A stretch of 64,000 nucleotides of DNA from Psococerastis gibbosa. Taxonomy: Eukaryota; Arthropoda; Insecta; Psocodea; Psocidae. Below, piece after piece: positions 50,101 to 63,100 of the stretch. Every line of letters begins with the position of its first letter. The first letter of the stretch is position 1. Location of the stretch: the NCBI GenBank assembly GCA_963971405.1, contig OZ020489.1:11842001-11906000 (forward strand). Reading direction: 5' to 3'. Both the position numbers and the translations under genes were made by a program. The notes below the pieces were generated by a model, which saw only the letters and a list, made by a program, of their open reading frames with translations, searched no databases and was not told where the DNA came from.

Positions 50101-53100
50101 CGACAAGAATACGAAAAATAGCTATATACTTATTTTTTTTTTTAAAGGTCTTGATATGATATGAGTGTCTTAATTTTGCTTATTTTGGCTCATTGTATTG
50201 TACTTAACATTGAGCAATTGCTCCTGCGTGTTCATCGGTGTAAATGTAGCTAAAAAAAATTCATTCGACAAGAATAAGAAAAATAGCTATTTACATATTT
50301 TATTTTTTTTAAAGGTTTTGAAATGATATAGGTGTCTTAATTTTGCTTATTTTGGCTCATTGTATTTTACTTAACATTGAGCAATTGTTCCTGCGTGTTC
50401 ATCGGTGTAAATGTAGCTAAAAAAAATTCATTCGACAAGAATAAGAAAAATAGCTAATTACTTATATTATTTTTTTTAAAGGTCTTGATATGATTAGGGT
50501 GTCTTAATTTTGCTTATTTAGGCTCATTGTATTGTACTTAACATTGACCACTTGCTCCTGCGTGTTCATCGGTGTAAATGTAGCTACAAAAAATTCATTC
50601 GACAAGAATACGAAAAATAGCTAAATAGATATTTTATTTTTTTAAAGGTCTTGATGTGACACGGGTGTCTTAATTTGGCTTATTTTGGCTCATTGTATTG
50701 TACTTAACATTGAGCAATTGCTCCTGCGTGTTCATCGGTGTAAATGTAGCTAAAAAAAATTCGTTCGACAGGAATCAGAAAAATAGCTATTTACTTAGTT
50801 TATTTTTTTAAAGGTTTTAAAAAGAAATAGGTGTCTTAATTTTGCTTATTTTGGCTCAATGTATTGTACTTGACATTGAGCAATTGCTCCTGCGTGTTCA
50901 TCGGTTTAAATGTTGCTAAAAAAAATTCATTCGACAAGAATAAAAAAAATAGCTATTTACTTATATTATTTTTTTTAAAGGTCTTGATATGATAAGGGTG
51001 TCTAAATTTTGCTTATTTTGGCTCATTGTATTGTACTTAACATTGAGCAATTGCTCCTGCGTGTTCATCGGTGTAAATGTAGCTAAAAAAAAATTCATTC
51101 GACAAGAATAAGAAAATTAGCTATATACTTATTTTATTTTTTTTAAAGGTCTTGATATGACACGGGTGTCTTAATTTGGCTTATTTTGGCTCATTGTATT
51201 GTAATTAACATTGAGCCATTGCTTCTGCGTGTTCATCGTTGTAAATGTAGCTAAAAAAAATTCATTCGACAAGAATAAGAAAAATAGCTATTTACTTATT
51301 TTATTTTTTTAAAGGTTTTAAAAGGATATAGGTGTCTTAATTTTGCTTATTTTGGCTCATTGTATCGAACTTCATATTAAACAATTGCTCCTGCGTGTTC
51401 ATCGGTTTAAATGTTGCTAAAAAAAATTCATTCGATAAGAATAAGAAAAATAGCTATTTACTTATTTTATTTTTTTAAAGGTCTTAAAAAGATATAGGTG
51501 TCTTAATTTTGCTTATTTAGGCTCATTGTATTGTACATAACATTGGCCACTTCCTCCTGCGTGTTCGCCGGTGTAAATGTAGCTATAAAAAATTCATTCG
51601 ACAAGAATAAGAAAAATAGCTATTTACTTATTTTATTTTCTTTAAAGGTCTTAAAAAGATATAGGTGTCTTAATTTTGCTTATTTAGGCTCATTGTATTA
51701 TACTTAACATTGGCCACTTGCTCCTGCGTGTTCATCGGTGTAAATGTGGCTAAAAAAAATTCATTCGACAAGAATAAGAAAAATAGCTATTTACTTATTT
51801 TATTTTTTTAAAGGTTTTAAAAAGATATAGGTGTCTTAATTTTGCTTATTTTGGCTCATTGTATTGTACTTGACATTGAGCAATTGCTCCTGCGTGTTCA
51901 TCGGTTTAAATAATGCTAAAAAAAATTCATTCGACAAGAATAAAAAAAATAGCTATTTACTTATTTTATTTTTTTTAAAGGTCTTGATATCATAAGGGTG
52001 TCTTAATTTTGCTTATTGTGGCTCATTGTATTGTACTTAACATTGAGCAATTGCTCCTGCGTGTTCATCGGTGTAAATTTAGCTACAAAAAATTCATTCG
52101 ACAAGAATACGAAAAATAGCTATATACTTATTTTATTTTTTTTAAAGGTCTTGATATGACACGGGTGTCTTAATTAGGCTTATTTTGGCTCATTGTATTG
52201 TAGTAACATTGAGCAATTGCTCCTGCGTGTTCATTGGTGTAAATGTAGCTAAAAAAAATTCATTCGACAAGAATAAGAAAAATAGCTATTTACTTATTTT
52301 ATTTTTTTAAAGGTTTTAAAAAGATATAGGTGTCTTAATTTTGCTTATTTTGGCTCATTGTATTGTACTTGACATTGAGCGATTGCTCCTGCGTGTTCAT
52401 CGGTTTGAAATGTTGCTAAAAAAAATTCATTCGACAAGAATAAAAAAAATAGCTATTTACTTATTTTATTTTTTTTAAAGGTCTTGATATGATAAAGGTG
52501 TCTTAATTTTGCTTATTTTGGCTCATTGTATTGAACTTAACATTGAGCAATTGCTCCTGATTGTTCATCGGTGTAAATGTAGCTAAAAAAAATTCATTCG
52601 ACAAGAATAAGAAAAATAGCTATTTACTTATTTTATTTTTTTTAAAGGTCTTAAAAAGATATAGGTGTCTTTATTTTGCTTATTTTGGCTCAATGTATTG
52701 TACTTAACATTGAGCAATTGCTCCTGCGTGTTCATCGGTGTAAATGTAGCTAAAAAAAATTCATTCGACAAGAATAAGAAAAAAAGCTATTTACTTATTT
52801 TATTTTTTTTAAAGGTCTTAAAAAGATATAGGTGTCTTAATTTTGCTTATTTTGGCTCAATGTATTGTACTTGACATTGAGCAATTGCTCCTGCGTGTTC
52901 ATCGGTTTAAATGTAGCTAAAAAAAATTCTTTCGACAAGAATAAGAAAAATAGCTATATACTTATTTTATTTTTTAAAGGTCTTGATATGACACGGGTGT
53001 CTTAATGTCTTAATTTGGCTTATTTTGGCTCATTGTATTGTACTTAACATTGAGCAATTGTTCGTGCGGGTTCATCGGTGTAAATGTAGCTAAAAAAAAT

Positions 53101-53878
53101 TCATTCGACAAGAATAAGAAAAATAGCTATATACTTATTTTATTTTTTTTAAAGGTCTTGATATGACACGGGTGTCTTAATTTGGCTTATTTTGGCTCAC
53201 TGTATTGTACTTAACATTGAGCAATTGTTCCTGCGTGTTCATCGGTGTAAATGTAGCTAAAAAAAATTCATTCGACAAGAATAAGAAAAATAGCTATTTA
53301 CCTATTTTATTTTTTTTAAAGGTCTTAAAAAGATATAGGTGTCTTATTTATGCTTATTAAGGCTCACTGTATTGTACTTAACATTGACCACTTGCTCCTG
53401 CGTGTTCATCGGTGTAAATGTAGCTACAAAAAATTCATTCGACAAGAATACGAAAAATAGCTATTTACTTATTTTATTTTTTGAAAGGTTTTAAAAAGAT
53501 ATAGGTGTCTTAATTTTGCTTATTTAGGCTCATTGTATTGTACTTAACATTGGCCACTTGCTCCTGCGTGTTCGCCGGTGTAAATGTAGCTATAAAAAAT
53601 TCATTCGACAAGAATAAGAAAAATAGCTATTTACTTATTTTATTTTCTTTAAAGGTCTTAAAAAGATATAGGTGTCTTAATTTTGCTTATTTAGGCTCAT
53701 TGTATTATACTTAACATTGGCCACTTGCTCCTGCGTGTTCATCGGTGTAAATGTGGCTAAAAAAAATTCATTCGACAAGAATAAGAAAAATAGCTATTTA
53801 CTTATTTTATTTTTTTAAAGGTTTTAAAAAGATATAGGTGTCTTAATTTTGCTTATTTTGGCTCATTGTATTGTACTT
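47167..53878 (+). repeat. B/C block of the second macro-copy, duplicate of 27533-34244
   Basis: The offset is a constant 19634 over 6.7 kb. The only differences I noticed are CTTAGTTTAT near 50795 (against CTTATTTTAT) and TATCGAACT near 51366 (against TATCGTACT). The match ends at 53878: base 53879 is A where the first copy has G (TACTTAAC against TACTTGAC at 34245). Confidence 0.92.
50540..53878 (+). repeat. 3339-bp tandem duplication (20 monomers), copy 1
   Basis: It repeats at 53879-57217 at offset 3339. Differences noticed: CTTAGTTTAT/CTTATTTTAT, GTCTAAATTTTGC/GTCTTAATTTTGC near 51002 and 54341, TCGAACT/TCGTACT, and CTTAATTTG/CTTAGTTTG near 53179 and 56518. The first macro-copy has only one version (30906-34244). 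Confidence 0.92.
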
Positions 53879-56800
53879 AACATTGACCACTTGCTCCTGC
53901 GTGTTCATCGGTGTAAATGTAGCTACAAAAAATTCATTCGACAAGAATACGAAAAATAGCTAAATAGATATTTTATTTTTTTAAAGGTCTTGATGTGACA
54001 CGGGTGTCTTAATTTGGCTTATTTTGGCTCATTGTATTGTACTTAACATTGAGCAATTGCTCCTGCGTGTTCATCGGTGTAAATGTAGCTAAAAAAAATT
54101 CGTTCGACAGGAATCAGAAAAATAGCTATTTACTTATTTTATTTTTTTAAAGGTTTTAAAAAGAAATAGGTGTCTTAATTTTGCTTATTTTGGCTCAATG
54201 TATTGTACTTGACATTGAGCAATTGCTCCTGCGTGTTCATCGGTTTAAATGTTGCTAAAAAAAATTCATTCGACAAGAATAAAAAAAATAGCTATTTACT
54301 TATATTATTTTTTTTAAAGGTCTTGATATGATAAGGGTGTCTTAATTTTGCTTATTTTGGCTCATTGTATTGTACTTAACATTGAGCAATTGCTCCTGCG
54401 TGTTCATCGGTGTAAATGTAGCTAAAAAAAAATTCATTCGACAAGAATAAGAAAATTAGCTATATACTTATTTTATTTTTTTTAAAGGTCTTGATATGAC
54501 ACGGGTGTCTTAATTTGGCTTATTTTGGCTCATTGTATTGTAATTAACATTGAGCCATTGCTTCTGCGTGTTCATCGTTGTAAATGTAGCTAAAAAAAAT
54601 TCATTCGACAAGAATAAGAAAAATAGCTATTTACTTATTTTATTTTTTTAAAGGTTTTAAAAGGATATAGGTGTCTTAATTTTGCTTATTTTGGCTCATT
54701 GTATCGTACTTCATATTAAACAATTGCTCCTGCGTGTTCATCGGTTTAAATGTTGCTAAAAAAAATTCATTCGATAAGAATAAGAAAAATAGCTATTTAC
54801 TTATTTTATTTTTTTAAAGGTCTTAAAAAGATATAGGTGTCTTAATTTTGCTTATTTAGGCTCATTGTATTGTACATAACATTGGCCACTTCCTCCTGCG
54901 TGTTCGCCGGTGTAAATGTAGCTATAAAAAATTCATTCGACAAGAATAAGAAAAATAGCTATTTACTTATTTTATTTTCTTTAAAGGTCTTAAAAAGATA
55001 TAGGTGTCTTAATTTTGCTTATTTAGGCTCATTGTATTATACTTAACATTGGCCACTTGCTCCTGCGTGTTCATCGGTGTAAATGTGGCTAAAAAAAATT
55101 CATTCGACAAGAATAAGAAAAATAGCTATTTACTTATTTTATTTTTTTAAAGGTTTTAAAAAGATATAGGTGTCTTAATTTTGCTTATTTTGGCTCATTG
55201 TATTGTACTTGACATTGAGCAATTGCTCCTGCGTGTTCATCGGTTTAAATAATGCTAAAAAAAATTCATTCGACAAGAATAAAAAAAATAGCTATTTACT
55301 TATTTTATTTTTTTTAAAGGTCTTGATATCATAAGGGTGTCTTAATTTTGCTTATTGTGGCTCATTGTATTGTACTTAACATTGAGCAATTGCTCCTGCG
55401 TGTTCATCGGTGTAAATTTAGCTACAAAAAATTCATTCGACAAGAATACGAAAAATAGCTATATACTTATTTTATTTTTTTTAAAGGTCTTGATATGACA
55501 CGGGTGTCTTAATTAGGCTTATTTTGGCTCATTGTATTGTAGTAACATTGAGCAATTGCTCCTGCGTGTTCATTGGTGTAAATGTAGCTAAAAAAAATTC
55601 ATTCGACAAGAATAAGAAAAATAGCTATTTACTTATTTTATTTTTTTAAAGGTTTTAAAAAGATATAGGTGTCTTAATTTTGCTTATTTTGGCTCATTGT
55701 ATTGTACTTGACATTGAGCGATTGCTCCTGCGTGTTCATCGGTTTGAAATGTTGCTAAAAAAAATTCATTCGACAAGAATAAAAAAAATAGCTATTTACT
55801 TATTTTATTTTTTTTAAAGGTCTTGATATGATAAAGGTGTCTTAATTTTGCTTATTTTGGCTCATTGTATTGAACTTAACATTGAGCAATTGCTCCTGAT
55901 TGTTCATCGGTGTAAATGTAGCTAAAAAAAATTCATTCGACAAGAATAAGAAAAATAGCTATTTACTTATTTTATTTTTTTTAAAGGTCTTAAAAAGATA
56001 TAGGTGTCTTTATTTTGCTTATTTTGGCTCAATGTATTGTACTTAACATTGAGCAATTGCTCCTGCGTGTTCATCGGTGTAAATGTAGCTAAAAAAAATT
56101 CATTCGACAAGAATAAGAAAAAAAGCTATTTACTTATTTTATTTTTTTTAAAGGTCTTAAAAAGATATAGGTGTCTTAATTTTGCTTATTTTGGCTCAAT
56201 GTATTGTACTTGACATTGAGCAATTGCTCCTGCGTGTTCATCGGTTTAAATGTAGCTAAAAAAAATTCTTTCGACAAGAATAAGAAAAATAGCTATATAC
56301 TTATTTTATTTTTTAAAGGTCTTGATATGACACGGGTGTCTTAATGTCTTAATTTGGCTTATTTTGGCTCATTGTATTGTACTTAACATTGAGCAATTGT
56401 TCGTGCGGGTTCATCGGTGTAAATGTAGCTAAAAAAAATTCATTCGACAAGAATAAGAAAAATAGCTATATACTTATTTTATTTTTTTTAAAGGTCTTGA
56501 TATGACACGGGTGTCTTAGTTTGGCTTATTTTGGCTCACTGTATTGTACTTAACATTGAGCAATTGTTCCTGCGTGTTCATCGGTGTAAATGTAGCTAAA
56601 AAAAATTCATTCGACAAGAATAAGAAAAATAGCTATTTACCTATTTTATTTTTTTTAAAGGTCTTAAAAAGATATAGGTGTCTTATTTATGCTTATTAAG
56701 GCTCACTGTATTGTACTTAACATTGACCACTTGCTCCTGCGTGTTCATCGGTGTAAATGTAGCTACAAAAAATTCATTCGACAAGAATACGAAAAATAGC

Positions 56801-57217
56801 TATTTACTTATTTTATTTTTTGAAAGGTTTTAAAAAGATATAGGTGTCTTAATTTTGCTTATTTAGGCTCATTGTATTGTACTTAACATTGGCCACTTGC
56901 TCCTGCGTGTTCGCCGGTGTAAATGTAGCTATAAAAAATTCATTCGACAAGAATAAGAAAAATAGCTATTTACTTATTTTATTTTCTTTAAAGGTCTTAA
57001 AAAGATATAGGTGTCTTAATTTTGCTTATTTAGGCTCATTGTATTATACTTAACATTGGCCACTTGCTCCTGCGTGTTCATCGGTGTAAATGTGGCTAAA
57101 AAAAATTCATTCGACAAGAATAAGAAAAATAGCTATTTACTTATTTTATTTTTTTAAAGGTTTTAAAAAGATATAGGTGTCTTAATTTTGCTTATTTTGG
57201 CTCATTGTATTGTACTT
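53879..57217 (+). repeat. 3339-bp tandem duplication (20 monomers), copy 2
   Basis: The left junction lies in ATTGTACTT, identical on both sides, so the exchange was in register. At 57218 the sequence resumes the order of the first macro-copy (base 34245 onward, offset 22973), which confirms a simple tandem duplication. Confidence 0.92.
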
Positions 57218-59725
57218 GACATTGAGCAATTGCTCCTGCGTGTTCGTCGGTTTAAATAATGCTAAAAAAAATTCATTCGACAAGAATAAAAAAAATAGCT
57301 ATTTACTTATTTTATTTTTTTTAAAGGTCATGATATCATAAGGGTGTCTTAATTTTGCTTATTGTGGCTCATTGTATTGTACTTAACATTGAGCAATTGC
57401 TCCTGCGTGTTCATCGGTGTAAATTTAGCTACAAAAAATTCATTCGACAAGAATACGAAAAATAGCTATATACTTATTTTATTTTTTTAAAGGTTTTAAA
57501 AAGATATAGGTGTCTTAATTTTGCTTATTTTGGCTCATTGTATTGTACTTGACATTGAGCAATTGCTCCTGCGTGTTCATCGGTTTGAAATGTTGCTAAA
57601 AAAAATTCATTCGACAAGAATAAAAAAAATAGCTATTTACTTATTTTATTTTTTTAAAGGTTTTAAAAAGATATAGGTGTCTTAATTTTGCTTATTTTGG
57701 CTCATTGTATCGTACTTGATATTAAACAATTGCTCCTGCGTGTTCATCGGTTTAAATGTTGCTAAAAAAAAGTTCATTCGACAAGAATAAGAAAAATAGC
57801 TATTTGCTTATTTAATTTTTTTTAAAGGTTTTAAAAAGATATAGGTGCCTTAATTTTGCTTATTTTGGCTCAATGCATTGTACTTAACATTGAGCAATTA
57901 CTCCTGCGTGTTCATCGGTGTAAATGTAGCTAAAAAAAATTCATTCGACAAGAATAAGAAAAATAGCTATTTACTTATTTAATTTTTTTTAAAGGTCTTG
58001 AAAAGATATGGGTGTCTAAATATTGCTTATTTTGGCTCACTGTACTGTATCTAACATTAGGCAATTGCTCCAGCGTGTTCATCGGAGTAAATGTAGCTAC
58101 AAAAAATTCATTCGACAAGAATACGAAAAATAGCTATATACTTATTTTTTTTTTTAAAGGTCTTGATATGATATGAGTGTCTTAATTTTGCTTATTTTGG
58201 CTCATTCTATTGTACTTAACATTGAGCAATTGCTCCTGCGTGTTCATCGGTGTAAATGTAGCTAAAAAAAATTCATTCGACAAGAATAAGAAAAATAGCT
58301 ATTTACTTATTTTATTTTTTTTAAAGGTTTTGAAATGATATAGGTGTCTTAATTTTGCTTATTTTGGCTCATTGTATTTTACTTAACATTGAGCAATTGT
58401 TCCTGCGTGTTCATCGGTGTAAATGTAGCAAAAAAAAATTCATTCGACAAGAATAAGAAAAATAGCTAATTACTTATATTATTTTTTTTAAAGGTCTTGA
58501 TATGATAAGGGTGTCTTAATTTTGCTTATTTAGGCTCATTGTATTGTACTTAACATTGACCACTTGCTCCTGCGTGTGTGTTCATCGGTGTAAATGTAGC
58601 TACAAAAAATTCATTCGACAAGAATACGAAAAATAGCTAAATAGATATTTTATTTTTTTTAAAGGTCTTGATATGACACGGGTGTCGTAATTTGGCTTAT
58701 TTTGGCTCATTGTATTGTACTTAACATTGAGCAATTGCTCCTGCGTGTTCATCGGTGTAAATGTAGCTAAAAAAAATTCGTTCGACAGGAATCAGAAAAA
58801 TAGCTATTTACTTATTTTATTTTTTTAAAGGTTTTAAAAAGAAATAGGTGTCTTAATTTTGCTTATTTTGGCTCAATGTATTGTACTTGACATTGAGCAA
58901 TTGCTCCTGCGTGTTCATCGGTTTAAATGTTGCTAAAAAAAATTCATTCGACAAGAATAAAAAAAATAGCTATTTACTTATATTATTTTTTTTAAAGGTC
59001 TTGATATGATAAGGGTGTCTAAATTTTGCTTATTTTGGCTCATTGTATTGTACTTAACATTGAGCAATTGCTCCTGCGTGTTCATCGGTGTAAATGTAGC
59101 TAAAAAAAATTCATTCGACAAGAATAAGAAAATTAGCTATATACTTATTTTATTTTTTTTAAAGGTCTTGATATGACACGGGTGTCTTAATTTGGCTTAT
59201 TTCGGCTCATTGTATTGTAGTTAACATTGAGCAATTGCTTCTGCGTGTTCATCGTTGTAAATGTAGCTAAAAAAAATTCATTCGACAAGAATAAGAAAAA
59301 TAGCTATTTACTTATTTTATTTTTTTAAAGGTTTTAAAAGGATATAGGTGTCTTAATTTTGCTTATTTTGGCTCATTGTATCGTACTTTATATTAAACAA
59401 TTGCTCCTGCGTGTTCATCGGTTTAAATGTTGCTAAAAAAAATTCATTCGACAAGAATAAAAAAAATAGCTATTTACTTATTTTATTTTTTTTAAAGGTC
59501 TTGATATGATAAGGGTGTCTTAATTTTGCTTATTTTGGCTCATTGTATTGTACTTAACATTGAACAATTGCTCCTGCGTGTTCATCGGTGTAAATGTAGC
59601 TAAAAAAAATTCATTCGACAAGAATAAGAAAAATAGCTATTTACTTATTTTATTTTTTTAAAGGTCTTAAAAAGATATAGGTGTCTTAATTTGGCTTATT
59701 TAGGCTCATTGTATTGTACTTAACA
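57218..59725 (+). repeat. C segment, duplicate of 34245-36752
   Basis: The offset is 22973 throughout, and the GTGTGTGT marker is at 58574. Small differences such as GGCTCAATGC against GGCTCAGTGC and CTCCTGCG against CTCCTGTG separate it from the first copy. It ends within the shared GGCTCATTGTATTGTACTT at 59703-59728, where A-type sequence follows. Confidence 0.9.
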
Positions 59726-60120
59726 TTAAGCAATTGCTCCTGCGTGTTCATCGGTGTAATTGTAGCTAAAAAAAATTCATTCGACAAGAATAAGAAAAAT
59801 AGCTATTTACTTTTTTTTTTTTTTAAAGGTCTTGAAATGATATGGGTGTCTTAATTTTGCTTATTTTGGCTCACTGTATTGTTCTTAACATTGAGCAGTT
59901 GCTTCTGCGTGTTCAAAGGTGTAAATGTAGCTAAAAAAAATTCATTCGACAGGAATCAGAAAAATAGCTATTTACTTATTTTATTTTTTTAAAGGTCTTT
60001 AAATGATATAGGTGTCTTAATTTTGCTTATTTTGGCTCATTGTATTGTACCTAACATTAAGCAATTGCTCCTGCGTGTTCATCGGTGTAATTGTAGCTAA
60101 GAAATTCATTCGACAAGAAT
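59725..60120 (+). repeat. A-type island (~0.4 kb) inside the C array
   Basis: ATTAAGCAATTGC, GTGTAATTG, TGTTCTTAAC, GTTCAAAGG, CAGGAATCAG and GCTAAGAAATTC identify a little over two A monomers. They match 40745-41140 at offset 18980, with TGTTCTTAAC as in that copy and not the TGTTCCTAAC of 6358. At 60109-60121 the sequence returns in register to C (ATACGAAAAATAG). Both edges lie in sequence shared by the two groups. Confidence 0.9.
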
Positions 60121-63100
60121 ACGAAAAATAGCTATTTACTTATTTTATTTTTTGAAAGGTTTTAAAAAGATATAGGTGTCTTAATTTTGCTTATTTAGGC
60201 TCATTGTATTGTACTTAACATTGGCCACTTGCTCCTGCGTGTTCGCCGGTGTAAATGTAGCTATAAAAAATTCATTCGACAAGAATAAGAAAAATAGCTA
60301 TTTACTTATTTTATTTTCTTTAAAGGTCTTAAAAAGATATAGGTGTCTTAATTTTGCTTATTTAGGCTCATTGTATTATACTTAACATTGGCCACTTGCT
60401 CCTGCGTGTTCATCGGTGTAAATGTGGCTAAAAAAAATTCATTCGACAAGAATAAGAAAAATAGCTATTTACTTATTTTATTTTTTTAAAGGTTTTAAAA
60501 AGATATAGGTGTCTTAATTTTGCTTATTTTGGCTCATTGTATTGTACTTGACATTGAGCAATTGCTCCTGCGTGTTCGTCGGTTTAAATAATGCTAAAAA
60601 AAATTCATTCGACAAGAATAAAAAAAATAGCTATTTACTTATTTTATTTTTTTTAAAGGTCATGATATCATAAGGGTGTCTTAATTTTGCTTATTGTGGC
60701 TCATTGTATTGTACTTAACATTGAGCAATTGCTCCTGCGTGTTCATCGGTGTAAATTTAGCTACAAAAAATTCATTCGACAAGAATACGAAAAATAGCTA
60801 TATACTTATTTTATTTTTTTAAAGGTTTTAAAAAGATATAGGTGTCTTAATTTTGCTTATTTTGGCTCATTGTATTGTACTTGACATTGAGCAATTGCTC
60901 CTGCGTGTTCATCGGTTTGAAATGTTGCTAAAAAAAATTCATTCGACAAGAATAAAAAAAATAGCTATTTACTTATTTTATTTTTTTAAAGGTTTTAAAA
61001 AGATATAGGTGTCTTAATTTTGCTTATTTTGGCTCATTGTATCGTACTTGATATTAAACAATTGCTCCTGCGTGTTCATCGGTTTAAATGTTGCTAAAAA
61101 AAAGTTCATTCGACAAGAATAAGAAAAATAGCTATTTGCTTATTTAATTTTTTTTAAAGGTTTTAAAAAGATATAGGTGCCTTAATTTTGCTTATTTTGG
61201 CTCAATGCATTGTACTTAACATTGAGCAATTACTCCTGCGTGTTCATCGGTGTAAATGTAGCTAAAAAAAATTCATTCGACAAGAATAAGAAAAATAGCT
61301 ATTTACTTATTTAATTTTTTTTAAAGGTCTTGAAAAGATATGGGTGTCTAAATATTGCTTATTTTGGCTCACTGTACTGTATCTAACATTAGGCAATTGC
61401 TCCAGCGTGTTCATCGGAGTAAATGTAGCTACAAAAAATTCATTCGACAAGAATACGAAAAATAGCTATATACTTATTTTTTTTTTTAAAGGTCTTGATA
61501 TGATATGAGTGTCTTAATTTTGCTTATTTTGGCTCATTCTATTGTACTTAACATTGAGCAATTGCTCCTGCGTGTTCATCGGTGTAAATGTAGCTAAAAA
61601 AAATTCATTCGACAAGAATAAGAAAAATAGCTATTTACTTATTTTATTTTTTTTAAAGGTTTTGAAATGATATAGGTGTCTTAATTTTGCTTATTTTGGC
61701 TCATTGTATTTTACTTAACATTGAGCAATTGTTCCTGCGTGTTCATCGGTGTAAATGTAGCAAAAAAAAATTCATTCGACAAGAATAAGAAAAATAGCTA
61801 ATTACTTATATTATTTTTTTTAAAGGTCTTGATATGATAAGGGTGTCTTAATTTTGCTTATTTAGGCTCATTGTATTGTACTTAACATTGACCACTTGCT
61901 CCTGCGTGTGTGTTCATCGGTGTAAATGTAGCTACAAAAAATTCATTCGACAAGAATACGAAAAATAGCTAAATAGATATTTTATTTTTTTTAAAGGTCT
62001 TGATATGACACGGGTGTCGTAATTTGGCTTATTTTGGCTCATTGTATTGTACTTAACATTGAGCAATTGCTCCTGCGTGTTCATCGGTGTAAATGTAGCT
62101 AAAAAAAATTCGTTCGACAGGAATCAGAAAAATAGCTATTTACTTATTTTATTTTTTTAAAGGTTTTAAAAAGAAATAGGTGTCTTAATTTTGCTTATTT
62201 TGGCTCAATGTATTGTACTTGACATTGAGCAATTGCTCCTGCGTGTTCATCGGTTTAAATGTTGCTAAAAAAAATTCATTCGACAAGAATAAAAAAAATA
62301 GCTATTTACTTATATTATTTTTTTTAAAGGTCTTGATATGATAAGGGTGTCTAAATTTTGCTTATTTTGGCTCATTGTATTGTACTTAACATTGAGCAAT
62401 TGCTCCTGCGTGTTCATCGGTGTAAATGTAGCTAAAAAAAATTCATTCGACAAGAATAAGAAAATTAGCTATATACTTATTTTATTTTTTTTAAAGGTCT
62501 TGATATGACACGGGTGTCTTAATTTGGCTTATTTCGGCTCATTGTATTGTAGTTAACATTGAGCAATTGCTTCTGCGTGTTCATCGTTGTAAATGTAGCT
62601 AAAAAAAATTCATTCGACAAGAATAAGAAAAATAGCTATTTACTTATTTTATTTTTTTAAAGGTTTTAAAAGGATATAGGTGTCTTAATTTTGCTTATTT
62701 TGGCTCATTGTATCGTACTTTATATTAAACAATTGCTCCTGCGTGTTCATCGGTTTAAATGTTGCTAAAAAAAATTCATTCGACAAGAATAAAAAAAATA
62801 GCTATTTACTTATTTTATTTTTTTTAAAGGTCTTGATATGATAAGGGTGTCTTAATTTTGCTTATTTTGGCTCATTGTATTGTACTTAACATTGAACAAT
62901 TGCTCCTGCGTGTTCATCGGTGTAAATGTAGCTAAAAAAAATTCATTCGACAAGAATAAGAAAAATAGCTATTTACTTATTTTATTTTTTTAAAGGTCTT
63001 AAAAAGATATAGGTGTCTTAATTTGGCTTATTTAGGCTCATTGTATTGTACTTAACATTGGCCACTTGCTCCTACGTGTTCGCCGGTGTAAATGTAGCTA

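Noticed and set aside
7684..56213. Recurring open frames of 69-82 codons on the + strand with very similar predicted peptides
   Set aside because: They are the satellite monomer read across one to two units, recur wherever the same monomer combination recurs, and break with each indel. They show no known domain and no codon bias distinct from the repeat. Not genes.
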